A stretch of DNA of 64,000 nt. It comes from Cryptomeria japonica (lineage: Eukaryota; Streptophyta; Pinopsida; Cupressales; Cupressaceae). Positions 33,017-43,900 of this stretch are shown here, piece after piece; the first letter of the stretch is position 1, and every line of letters begins with the position of its first letter. The stretch is taken from positions 140,248,897 through 140,312,896 of the forward strand of contig NC_081407.1 in the NCBI RefSeq assembly GCF_030272615.1. Direction: 5' to 3'. The notes beneath the pieces are model-generated. The model saw nothing but the letters and a program-made list of their open reading frames with translations, was not told the origin of the DNA and ran no database searches. The position numbers were made by a program, and so were the translations under genes.

Positions 33017-33103
33017 GTAAGTCAATGCTTTTGACCCTTTTTTGATTTTTTATTTGATCGTTTTTGGTTCATTTTTTATTTTTGAAATTTGGTTTTAACG
33101 GTT

Positions 33104-33560
33104 TAGCGCATAGAAGTCGTAGTTTAGCACATACGATAAATTAGGTAGTGCATAGGGTATAAATTTTAGGGTAGCATCTGAAAATAAATAGGGCGGCGCA
33201 TAAAAATTTTAGGCTAGCGCATGGTCTCAGGTTAGCGCATGATGAACATAGGGTAGCACGTCAGGTTAAAAGGGTAGCGCACAGGTCAAACCTAGCACAT
33301 AGGGTCCACAGGGGGTCGCATGGGTAGGGGGATTTAGCGCGTAGGTTAGACCTAGCGCCTAGGGTCAAATAGGTAGCGCTAGTATGGGATAAGTTAGCAC
33401 ATAAGTCAGTTTTAGTGCCTAGGGTAGGTTGGGTGGCGCATGGAGGAAAAAGAATAGCGCATAGAGCTAGTCTAGTGCATAGGGTAGACATAATAGCGTG
33501 TGGAGAAAACAGGGTAGCGCATGGGTGTATTTTAGCGCACAGCCAAGTTTTTGTAGCACA
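33104..33560 (+). repeat. Phased TAGCGCA array, left end of the Tat element
   Basis: About 23 occurrences of a degenerate TAGCGCA motif (also TAGCACA, TAGTGCA, TGGCGCA). Spacing is 21 bp at first, then strictly 21-21-18 from 33233 on: starts at 33233, 33254, 33275, 33293, 33314, 33335, 33353, 33374, 33395, 33413, 33434, 33455, 33473, 33494, 33515, 33533, 33554. This is a 60-bp higher-order unit of three motifs. The bases between motifs are poorly conserved. The same motif in the opposite orientation recurs in the gag leader. Confidence 0.85.
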
Positions 33561-33813
33561 TGGGCCGGGTTTTGCAAGAGTTAGTAATTTTTGAATGTGA
33601 AAAATTACATAGGAAAAGGTTAGTTTTGCCTGGGGGATGGATTTTTGTCACTTGCTTGGTCTTTTGATCATGTTTTTGAAAATGTGTCCAATATGAGTGT
33701 TGAGATAACTTGATTTAAGTTGCAATTTGTTTCAAGTTATTGATGTAGATATGAATGTGTTGTTTTGGTCGAACCATGATTTGTTTTTGCACTGTTTCAA
33801 GTTCAAATGTGTG

Positions 33814-34005
33814 GAGCCTGATTTGTGTTACACGCTGATATGGGTTGGAAACTTGAGTTGTTTTACAAGTTGATATGGGTGGGAAACTTGATTTGTTTTA
33901 CAAGTTTATGTGATGTGGAAACTTGAATTGTTTTACAAGTTTTGATATGGTTTTTGAAAACTTGAGTTGTGTTACAAATTGATATGATATGATGTGGAAC
34001 TTGAT
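33814..34005. repeat. 35-40 bp tandem repeat (AAACTTGA...TTACAAGTT)
   Basis: Four to five units begin AAACTTGAxTTGTTTTACAA at 33849, 33884, 33919 and 33958, with a partial unit before and another near 33998. It lies inside the proposed intron, just ahead of the solo LTR. Confidence 0.85.
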
Positions 34006-34081
34006 TAGATGAGCAAATTGTTTCATGCTTTTGATGTGATTTGGATTTTGATATCTTTGTTTTGATGTGGAAACTGATATT

Positions 34082-35824
34082 TGAAATATTCCGAGCCAAA
34101 TTTTTTCATTTGTACAAATTACAAATTACATTCAATGCACCCGTTAAGGTTAGAAGATAAACCAAAACGTGCTGAAGCAACTCTAACTAGAATGTACACC
34201 AGGATCCCGTTGTGGGCAAGGTGTGAGCATTGTTCAGAGAATCTAAAACAAATTGCTTATGCAGTAACTCTAACCAAAAATGGCACCGATGATGGCGAGC
34301 ATATGGTTAGAGGATCTTCTACCCTAAATGCTGAAAGGGAACTCTACACCAAGTATGTGCTACCCAATCCAGAATGGAGTGAGGGGCGACCATATGGCGG
34401 AGTGATTACAAAACAATGCTTGAAAAGAAATGCGGAAGCTGGAAATACTCAACACCTAGAATGTGCTTGCTAACCCAGAATGGGAAAGTAGCTACCATAG
34501 GGCGGAGGTCAATTAAATACAATATCAAATGCTGAAAGTAAGAAGAGCATTACAATTTGATAAAGCAAGATTTTACTCTGCTGTCAGTACTACTGCCAGC
34601 TTACACTATGAAAGATGAAATCTTGCAAACAATGTACGTATCAACATATAAATAGAGAGGTACAATATTAATGAATTCCTTTGCTGAGAAGTAAGATTAA
34701 CGGAAATGGCAATAAACAGATCCAACCTTTTCTCCAGACTTGAATAAATCTTCAATGAAGCATTCCCATCGCTTTCAAAGAACTTTCACCACCATCGAAT
34801 AAAGATATTGCAGATTTCTCCAAACTGATTTAACAAACCTGCACCTTTCAACAAATAACCAGCAACATAGGATTCCTTTGAAATGCTCGGAACTCACTCT
34901 TTACTCATTCAAAATGCTTGATATCAATTGCAAAACTCTAATAGAAAGGAGGCGCTCAGACTAAGAACAGAAAACAGACTTAAAAAGCATCTAACACTCA
35001 ATGCACAATTCCCAAGACAGCAAAGGTACGACCCAGCTGGAAAGGGCAATTTCTCTTTTAAAAATTTGATGCTTCACAAATAAATCTATAAATTGGCACA
35101 CATGGGCGCCTTTCCTATATGGAAGGGAATATGCAATACCCACAACGAATTTCTTTGTCTTTTTTGATTTATGAAGTAAACATCCAATCTGCTGAAGCTG
35201 ACATGCAAAAACCAGGAACTTCTAATATGCAAAAATCAGAAACTAAGAACTACAATGCTGATTACAATGCACAAATTTCAAGGAACTCACAAACTAGACT
35301 AAAATCACCACTAGTTGTTGTCTTACAAACAAGAAGCGATGCCCGAGCTAGGAGGCCTTCATTCCTCGAAGCAAACCCAGAGCCAAACCGACAACATAAC
35401 AGTACTGTAGACCAAAGATGTGAAATGATGCTCAAAGTCTTCCTTTTATAACTTCCTGTTGACTTCATGAAACCCTAAAATCCACTTCAATATCCAAACC
35501 CTAATCCTTTCTCCAAGATGGCGTCCTTTTCCTTTCAAGCTTAATATTGATATTTTAATTAAATTCAATACCTTGATAAATGCGCCCACATTAAGCTTGC
35601 TTTGACTTTGGAAATTAATAAAATAATCTTTAATGAAGGCGCCACCCTCAAAAAGCCCACTTTTCAAAACAACATAAAGTCAATAGACTAGGCCAAGGGG
35701 TCAACGTTCGAATATAATATTAAAACGTGACCTTTTAATTAAATATATCAACTTAACTCTTCAATCATGCCCTGAAGCCAATAATGACCAAGTCAAAGAT
35801 CAAGTCTGAGAAGGGGACATTACA
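34082..35824 (-). repeat. Solo LTR, 1743 bp, nested in the Tat element
   Basis: The sequence runs TGAAATATTCC...GGGGACATTACA and is bounded by perfect 5-bp repeats ATATT (34077-34081 and 35825-35829). TG...CA ends plus a 5-bp TSD, with no internal domain or second LTR, indicate a solo LTR. In its probable own orientation (minus) it starts TGTAATGTCCCC. Open frames inside it (34081-34473, 35119-35451) have no recognisable product. It is the youngest layer of a three-level nest. Confidence 0.85.
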
Positions 35825-35853
35825 ATATTGGACTCGTTTTTGCATTTTGACAG

Positions 35854-37785
35854 GAGCGATTGGGAGTATTGCAGTCGCGGGAGCAGTTCCCCAGACCTTA
35901 GGCATTGATACCACGGTTGGCACAGGCTGACCTAGATGTGATCGAGAGATGTGGTTTATCATCTTTGCTAGAAATGCCTCGGTTCACACTGACAGTGCTT
36001 GCTGAGAGGTGGCATAGTGATACGAACACCTTTCACTTTGCTACGGGCGAGATGACAGTCACTCCAGAGGACTGTTATAGGATTTTGAGGATCCCAGTAG
36101 CAGGTGCTTTATTTCCCTATGAGCAGATGGAGGAGGGTGGTACTGAGGTGCTGCGGCGCATTTTTCATGATGAGACGGTATGTGGGTATGAGATCCCATG
36201 GCAGGAGTTTCTGGATTTAGATTATGCCCCCCTCCCGTCAGTACTAGCAGGGTTCATCGGTGGATTCCTTTGTCCTGATCGCAGGTCAAAGGGATTCTCT
36301 ATGGGTTGGGGATTGGTTCTAGAGCAGATGGTGACCCAGGGTCGCAGGTTTGCTTGGGGATCAGCCATGTTAGCCCACCTGTACAAGGACCTGCATGAGG
36401 TTATGTATCTGGGTTACGGTAGTTTGTTGGCTGGTGTGACACTTTTACAGGTATGGTGCTAGGAGCACATTCCAGCAGCGAGACCACTGGTAGACAGAGA
36501 CAGGCCTGTTGGGCGGGCATATGCTTATGGTTACAAGGGTATAGTTGTCTAGAATAAGATGGGCAAACTGTAGCATTGGAGGAGGGTCTTGGATGATATA
36601 GATACGGTCGTTTGGCGACCGTATACAGATTGCGAGGTTTGGATAGAGGATGGGCTAGAGATGTCATTTGTGTTCATGAGTCAGTTTCTAATAGGGCGGA
36701 CGCCCTTTGTGAGAGAGAGATTCCAGGTGGGTAGGGTGTTGAGGCAGTATGGTCGGCAGCAAGGTATACTGCAGGGGACCTGTTTGTATGCGCGGCAGAG
36801 ACATGATGTACTTGATTGGGGTCCCACTATTGACAGCGGAGCAGCTGTAGAGGAGTTCTCTAGCTTAACAACTCAGATATGGGACTATGCTCCCGAGGTA
36901 CTTGACGTAGGGATTACCCATGAGTTTGCGAGTTTGTTTGCAGCTCGTGCTATTGCCGGGATATCAGATCCTGAGGAGATGCGGCCGACCTTTGACGATG
37001 ATGAGGAGGATGTTGGGGGAGATGGAGACGATGGAGATGATTGAGGCAGAGGCGGACAATGGGGGAGAGGATATCGGGGGAGGAGAGGAGACAGGGGTAG
37101 GGATGAGGAAGGTCGAGTGGAGAGAGTAGTTCGGCGAGCTATGATGGACAGGGAGAGAGGAGGGTTGGCTATTGGAGTAGGGGAGGAGGGGAGAGTGGGA
37201 GAGGTGATGGCAGCGGTGGGAGGGACAGATGAGTGGAGGCGGCCGGCACAGAGGAGGAGGACTGATGAGTTACCTCCACCAGCACCTAGGATAGGCAGAG
37301 AGATAGGGGGTACTCCTTCACAGGTGCCCCTACGGGTCCGAGTCCCGACGCATGTGGAGGATGCGTAGATCAGGACCCTGCAGTTGACAGTTTAGTAGCT
37401 GCAGGCACAGGTATTGGCGCAACAATGTCAGATCACTCAACTGATGCTAGAGCGAGACACAGAGATACAGCGACATGGTAGGGCAGAGGAGCTGGCAGCT
37501 AGCATTCAAAGAGCAGAAGCAAGGGGCTCGATGAGAGATATCATGAGGGAGCTGTCCTCGAGAGTGAGGGAGGCAGAGTATTATAGATGTCATTACGAGG
37601 ATGTCGTGCCCAGGGAGCGCAGAGTACAAAGCTTCATGTAGGCAAGATCGAGTCGATCGCGAGAGACTGGGACACAGTCAGAGAGCGTAGGCATGACGGG
37701 GCCTTCGAGACAAGATCCTCCTAGAGATCTAGGAGCTGGGACATCAGCTGCGAGACCATCCCCCTCAGGAGATAGTCATACTTGA
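35854..37785 (+). pseudogene. Plant mobile domain (PMD) protein, exon 2, inward-facing in the Tat element
   Basis: A single plus-strand frame of ~640 codons, antisense to gag-pol. The N-terminal 400 residues match the plant mobile domain (the MAIN/MAIL1-related domain also found in some Ty3/gypsy elements): DVIERCGLSSLLEM, AERWHSDTNTFHFATGEMTV, FAWGSAMLAHLYKDL, VLDDIDTVVWRPYTD. An acidic stretch (DDDEEDVGGDGDD), a Gly/Arg-rich segment and a probable coiled coil (37440-37600) follow. Nine premature stops interrupt it: TAG at 35899, 36460, 36550, 36571, 37366, 37393, 37396 and 37639, and TGA at 37042. All fit CAG-to-TAG, TGG-to-TAG or CGA-to-TGA changes and there is no frameshift, so the ancestor was intact recently. 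Function unknown. Confidence 0.85.
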
Positions 37786-39230
37786 GAGACGATGTCTCTA
37801 TTGTATTTTTAGATCATTATTTCGCTTGTACTGGGCACAGACATGACAGATTTTTTACATTTGGATCATTTTTTTTATATATATATATATGGCATCATTT
37901 TCTTTGATCATGTGATGTGTTAAATGGATGCATGTTCTATGTGTTCTTTCTTTTCTTTATAATGATGCAATGCTTAAATAGATGATATGATGCATGATGT
38001 AAATGTATGATGTATGCTTTGATATGCTGTGAGATGTATCTTGAAAATGAGATGCATGATTTGATAATGATGTTAGATGTATCTTGAAAATGAGATGTAT
38101 GATTTGATATGCAAAATGATATGCAACTACTTTTAAAAATGATATGCAACTATGTTAAAATGATATGCAATTATGTTTTTGGAGCATCCTCATTCTGCAT
38201 CTGTCATCCTGATATAGCCATATGTTAGTTGCTTTCGATATAAGTATCATCATTGAGCATTGATTTACTTTTGGGATATGTTGAAAATTTATACAAGCAT
38301 AATGATATAATTGAACCATAATGACTTGAGAAAAATTTACATGATATTTGATTTTGCAAGATAGCACAAGCGTCAAGGTATAATTGAACCAGGACGACTA
38401 GAGTGTGGATTGCGTATAAACAGACAAGATTAAACCATTTGTATGCGTAAAGTGGAATCATGTCTTTAGTGATATTCGATGTATCATGTCTCGAGACAAG
38501 TATTTACACAGTACAAATGATCGCCTCCCAAACAGAAGACTAAGAAAATATTGGATTTTCCCCATGATCTCTAGCTTTGAAGCATTCAGTGAGAAAATGC
38601 AGAGAATCCAATAATTTAAAAAGTTCAAATGCAAAAATAGTCAAGACTTTATGCGATAATGCAACATTTAGTACTTCAGAAAATCATCCATCTTTGGTAT
38701 GTCTGTGACTCTTGTTTTAGTGATCCAATGTTTTGCTCTGCGATGGAGTGAAGTTTTTGGTTGTTGGGTGTGATGTTTTTGAGTTTTGCAAATAGTTTTG
38801 ATGTCTTGAATATGTTGCAAGTTTTGACGATTTGTTGCCCCTAGCCGAGTGTACCTCTTGATATGAATACGTACAGTGATTTCCAAGCCATGGTGGAATG
38901 TGGTAAGAGGATATATGGATAGACCAGGATAGTGACTATGCTAAGTATGTCCTGAATGGATATTTGCTAAGTGTCGGGCGATGGCCGATAGTATTTGACT
39001 GCAAGTGCCTAGATGTAGATGGAGGAGTTGTTCTTTCACAATAGCGCCTGTTACCAGATTTTCACCGGTTGCTTTTATTGTTCCTTTTTATTTGCTTTTT
39101 CTTGATTTTTTTAATTTATTTTTTTGCTTGTTTTTGCTTTTTCCAGGCATTAGACTACTCAAGTGTAGTATTTCTTTAGATGAATGTTGTTGGTTGGTTC
39201 GTCGAGCACATCTCCTTCTGAGGTTGTGAG
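37786..39230. other. Spacer between convergent PMD and gag-pol units
   Basis: This spacer holds a short TA microsatellite (about 37876-37892) and a repeated GATGTATCTTGAAAATGAGA unit near 38030-38105. Repeated AATGATATGCAACTA motifs follow to 38165. No supportable gene; both units of the element end into this spacer and could read through as overlapping antisense transcripts. Confidence 0.55.
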
Positions 39231-40298
39231 CTAATAGGCACCTGATCCATAGACTGATATGATGACATAGGGACCCGACCAGTTAGGTTCAAACTTCCCT
39301 TTCTTTTCTCGATCTTGTTGATTTCTTGGGTTTTCTTTGAGGACTAGGTCACCAACTTTGAAATTGCAAGGGATGACCTTGTGATTGTAGCTTCTGCACA
39401 TGCGTTGCTGATATGCTTTGAGATGAGCGTAAGCATGCTGACGCCTTTCATCTAATAGTTCCAGTTCTTGCAGTCGATTGACTTGATACTCTTCATCTGG
39501 GATTAAGCCTTTTAGAGAGACTCTGAGAGACGAAATTTCTACCTCCAGTGGTAAAATAGCTTCTGATCCATAGACCAATGAGAAAGGTGTTGCTCCTGTA
39601 GGTGTACGGATGCTGGTTCTGTATGCCCAAAGTGCTGGATTGAGTTGGATATGCCAATCTTTGCCTACATCATTTATTGTTTTCTTGAGAATTTTCAGTA
39701 TTGTTTTGTTGGATGCTTCAGCTTGACCATTCCCATGGGGGTAGTATGGTGTAGAGAACCGATGTTGTATTTTGAATTGTTCACATAGTTCTCAGACATC
39801 TTGGTTTTTGAATGATCGTCCATTATCGGTGATGATGGAACTTGGAATACCATATTTGCAGATCAGATAGTTTAGGATAAAAGACGCAATTTGCTTTCCA
39901 GTTATTGTGGTCATTGGGACTGCTTCTATCCACTTGGTAAAGTATTATGTTGCAGTTATAATGAACGTGTGTCCATTTGAAGATGAAGGATGAATTTTGT
40001 TGACCAAGTCTAGTCCCCACTGACAAAAGGGCTAGGATGTTGTAAATGGCTGCAGTTCCTATTCTGGTGCATGTATCAGATTGCCATGGATCTAGCATTT
40101 AGGACACTTCTTGGTGAAGTGGTAAGAATCTTTCCCCATTGTAGGCCAGTAGTATCCCATCCTTAGAAGCTTTTTGGCAAGAGTAGTCCCACTTGAATGT
40201 GTTCCACAAATACCTTCGTGAAGCCCATGTAAAGAGGAATCAGAATCATTATGATCAAGGCAATGAAGAAGAGTACCATCTAGACCTCGACGGTACAA
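39231..40298 (-). pseudogene. Integrase of the Tat-type element
   Basis: The N-terminal zinc-finger part (40092-40298) has GICGTHSSGTTLAKKL, YYWPTMGKD and KKCPKC. The catalytic core keeps all three acidic positions: Asp in GLDLVNKIHP, Asp in SIITDNGRSF and Glu in GNGQAEASNKTI. The C-terminal part (39231-39578) has VYGSEAILPLEVEI, KVGDLVLKE and WSGPYVI. All lie in one frame but several stops interrupt it, e.g. TAA before YFTKWIEAV near 39945. The frame differs from that of the RNase H region, with a frameshift near 40300-40330. No chromodomain follows, as expected for Tat elements. Confidence 0.9.
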
Positions 40299-40329
40299 TG
40301 TATCAGCAGTAAGGGTATAAGGGGGGCTT

Positions 40330-40960
40330 GTCGGATAAAATTACGTTTTTGGTTCCGGGATAAGTCAGTGCATAGGATGTTGTTCTTTAAATAATCATAT
40401 ATTGGTCCATATAAAGGTGAATCCGAACTAGTTAAGGCATAAACAACATGGGATTCGGAGTGGTCATAGGCTGGGGAGAACAGTTGCTCTACCAGGAACT
40501 CATAACGACTCTGTTGCATTGGAATTTGTAGTAATGAAGTGATAGTAGCCTTGGCATCGGCTGCTTTGTTGTTCAACCTTGGTATTTGCTTGAAGGTGAT
40601 GTGTATAAAATACTGTTTGAAGTCATCCACCATTTGTTTGTAGGGTAGTAGCTTGTTGTCCTTTGTCTGATAGTCGTTGTTGATTTGATTGACGACTAGT
40701 TGTAAATCTCCATAGACCATTAACTCTGTGATTTTCCATTCTACGGCCATTTTGATGCCTATAACCAATGCCTCATATTCAGCCACATTATTTGTGCATG
40801 GGAACATAAGCCTATATGATCTTGGTATAGTGTGTCCTTCAGGAGTGATGAAGAGAATACCAACACCTGAACCATGTTGAGTGTAGGATCCATCAAAGTA
40901 TAGAGTCCATTGTGTGGTAGAAATAGCAAGAACGTCCTTGTCCGGAAATTCAATCTACAT
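40330..40960 (-). pseudogene. Second, archaeal-type RNase H of the Tat-type element
   Basis: A second RNase H lies between the normal one and integrase, the diagnostic addition of the Tat lineage. Catalytic motifs read WTLYFDGSYT (first Asp), NNVAEYEALV (Glu) and YGDLQLVVNQI (second Asp). They are followed by QIPRLNNKAADAKATI, where A-D-A-x-A is the expected last motif. The reading frame is the same as RT. Downstream, at about 40330, the frame slips before integrase. The catalytic residues look intact. Confidence 0.88.
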
Positions 40961-41026
40961 AGTTTGTTTTTCTGGTAGCGGTGCTTCAGCTAGTTGATCT
41001 GCAATTGCTTGTCCTTTGATGGCTCT

Positions 41027-42298
41027 TCATTCTATGTATTGGATGTCCAATTCACTGAGAATCTTGACCCATTTAGCCAATTGACCAGTAAGAGCCGCCT
41101 TGCTGAGTAGATATTTGAGAGGATCAATTTTTGCTACTAGCTTAATTATGTGTGCTAGCATATAATGTCGGAACTTTTGAGAGGCGAAGACTACTGTTAG
41201 ACAAGCCTTCTCAATGAATGTGTAGTTGAGTTCATAGCCATTCAATGTCCTGTTGATGTAGTAGATGGCTTGTTCCTTTCCTTGTTGATCTTCTTGTGCT
41301 AATAGTGCCCCCAGTGATATTTCTGTTGTTGAAATGTATAAAATGAGTGGCTTTCCCGCTATTGGTGGTACTATAACTGGTGGGTCCATCAGATACTATT
41401 TGATTTGATAAAAAGATTTTGCACACTTGGTCTCCCATTTGAAAGGTACATGCTTATGGAGCAAATGATTGAATGGTAGACTTTTATCAACTAGTTGAGC
41501 GATGAATCGCCTGATTGATTGAAGTCGTCCTTGTAGAGATATGAGTTGACTGATATTCTTTGGTGGTGGCATTTCCATAATGGCTTGTACCTTTGCTGGA
41601 TCCACTTCAATACCTTTAGCTGAGACAATGTAGCCCAGTAACTTTCCTGATGTAACCCTGAAGACACACTTCTTAGGGTTGAGCCAAACTTGGAATTTCT
41701 CCAATCGATCAAAGATTTTTGTTAGGATGCCGAGATGTTCTGCTCTGGTGAATGATTTAGCTAGCAGATTGTCCACATAGTCTTCCATGAATGTGTGCAT
41801 CATGTCATGAAAGATTGTTGTCATTACTCTTTGATAAGTAGCCCCTACATTCTTTAAACCAAAAGGCATAACATTCCAACAGTACGTTCCCCAAGGACAG
41901 GTGAATGCTGTTTTATCTTGATCTTCTGGGGCTATTTTGATCTGATTATAGCCTGAGAAACCATCCATTAGTGAGAGCATTGCATGGCCCGCTGTGCGGT
42001 CTACAATTATGTCGATGCTAGGTAAAGGAAAGTTGTCTTTTGGACAAGCTGTGTTGACATCTTTGAAATCAGTGCAGATTCTGATACTGCCGTCTAGTTT
42101 TGATACTGGCATTATGTTAGAGATCCATTCTGCATAGTCGATGGGTCGGATAAATTTGACATCTAATAATTTCTTTAATTCAGCTTTGACCATGAGTGTC
42201 ACCTGTGGATTCATCTTTCGTAGCTTTTGTTTGACTGGCTTAACTCTTGGAGAGATGGATAAGTGATGCATGATTAAGTGTGGATCAACTCCGGGCAT
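41027..42298 (-). pseudogene. Reverse transcriptase and first RNase H of the Tat-type element
   Basis: RT motifs are well kept: SNIMPVSKLDGSIRICTDFK, MDGFSGYNQIKI and VMPFGLKNVGATYQR. The catalytic box reads YVDN instead of YVDD (Asn codon at 41768-41770), a G-to-A change that should abolish polymerase activity. The first RNase H (41027-41389) has PLILYISTTEISLGALLAQ and EKACLTVVFASQKFRHYM; its usual third acidic region ends in a stop at 41027. A TAG at 41396 separates RT from RNase H. Everything is in the same frame as gag and protease. Confidence 0.93.
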
Positions 42299-42367
42299 AT
42301 TGGCATATGACCAGGCAAAGTTAATTTGTTTTTCTTTAAAAAAGATGATAAATGCCTATTTTTCCTC

Positions 42368-43891
42368 CTATGTCAGAGATTCTGCAAGGTGTATGTTCTT
42401 GACTGCTTCTGTGGTACCAATGTTGATTGATTGAGTGGGCTCAATCAATATGGGTGATCGCTCATGAAAGTGTTCTGGAAGAGTGTCAAGTCTCCCATTT
42501 TTAGGTGTCTTAAAAAGGTTTTCACCCTTAGATGTGTCCTTTATTTTTACTTTTTTGTGATCTAGAGCTGCCATTGACTGGTTTTCAGCATCAGATCTTT
42601 TATTTGGTTTATTTTTGCGACTAAGAGACTTGGCACTCCCTGGTTTGCAGACATCGTTACTTTGTTTGCTGGTAGAGTTTGTTGCCAGGTTAACGGTACA
42701 TAGGTAATGGATAATAGATTCATCATCTGGGAAAATTGGTATATCACGTATTTCGGGTTCGTCCCAGTCAATGAGGTCAGGAAAGACAAGCGGTAATGAA
42801 TCATTCGGTGGATCAAGTTCTGCTACTATAAGTGTCAAGACAGAGGTTTCATCGTGATTAGTTTTAGTAAAGAAGTCAAGGATTTCATCGAGGTCTTCGA
42901 TGGTATTATCTTCCATATAGACTTGTTCATAATGTTTTTGTTCGCTTTCCTTGGCATCATAGATAATCTGGGGTCCAAATTCAAGAGGTCTATCTTTTGC
43001 ATTACGTTCTTCCTGAGAAAGGGATAGGGTACCAATATTGTTAGTGATATCTGCAGTAGCATTTGAGTAGGTACCCCATTCATATTCATTAGAACCAATT
43101 TCTGATGCATCATCCTAGATTCTATCAGTGTTGTAAACAGGTATGTTGTAGGGTGAAAATAGATCTTTGATGATGGATACTAGTTTGATAATTTTTGTTG
43201 ATTCAGTGTCAGATCCTTCTTCTACTTTCTGTATTTGTTCATAGACTGTGCCTCCTCGGGGAGGAATAATGGTATCAGGAGATGATATTATCAGTTCTTG
43301 AGATATTGGTGTTTGAATATGAGCTACTACTGCAGATATGGCCTTCTTGTAGCTTAGAAGCTTTTCTTAATGTTGCTTTTGTTCTTGACGTTCACGTGCC
43401 TTGCGGATTGTTTCTACTGACTCAAATAGTGCTTCCTGCCAGGATTCTTCTTTGTACTTCTTCTTTGCTTTCCATTGAGGTTTTGGAGTTATGTGTGGTG
43501 TCTTTCTTAATAGGAAAGTGAGTTTACAACCCAATCCCGTTTCGTCTCTACTGGGCTGTGAAAGAAGATCTATGGGTTCAGTGACTCCTTCTTTGCGTTT
43601 TCCAATAGGTCCTTTACCGTCATATCCCATTTGCTACATGATTAAGTAGCCCTTTCCATATAGGTGTGTCGGTAGAACTATGTCTAGAGCAGCTGCTCTG
43701 TCATCTTCTTCCTCATCTTTGTATAACCAACTAAGAATGTCTTTCTCTTCTGATTCATGTGCTAGAGTGCCTAGTTGGATGAAGGTACCATCAAATTTGG
43801 TGATGGGTTGAGTTACTTGACATGTTGATGGAGTAGGCAATCCATGAGATTTGGGTGATGTCGGTAATTTGGCCAAACATAGGGGTTCCAA
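42368..43891 (-). pseudogene. Protease-RT linker with G-patch-like motif, Tat-type element
   Basis: An in-frame continuation between protease and RT. 43634-43891 carries ILSWLYKDEEEDDRAAALDI. At 43560-43630 the sequence MGYDGKGPIGKRKEGVTEPI and then DETGLGC resembles the G-patch-like region found here in Tat elements. A long acidic linker follows (EDNTIEDLDEILDFFTK and FPDLIDWDEPEI). Stops at 43634 and 43367, near 43115, and at 42368 interrupt one common frame. In Ogre-type relatives an intron lies between protease and RT; here the frame is continuous apart from stops, so no intron is needed. Confidence 0.75.
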
Positions 43892-43900
43892 AGAGTATTC

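Larger units (their letters stand above)
33017..35853 (+). other. Proposed intron of the PMD gene
   Basis: The donor is GTAAGT (33017-33022). The acceptor is the T-rich TCGTTTTTGCATTTTGACAG, ending at 35853. A consensus branch-point-like CTGAT lies at about 34074-34078. Removing the nested solo LTR and one TSD copy gives an original length of about 1.09 kb and puts this branch point about 30 bases from the acceptor, a normal spacing. The intron contains the phased motif array and a ~37-bp repeat. Confidence 0.5.

Noticed and set aside
33261-33491. Minus-strand 76-codon frame with repeated L-C-A motifs, and plus-strand L/V-A-H/R heptads over the same array
   Set aside because: Both readings simply translate the 21-21-18 motif array; the plus frame has stops and is not in phase with exon 1. 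Kept as a property of the array, not as a gene.
34081-35451. Open frames of 110-130 codons between 34081 and 35451
   Set aside because: They lie inside the solo LTR, start or end at its borders and have no family motif.
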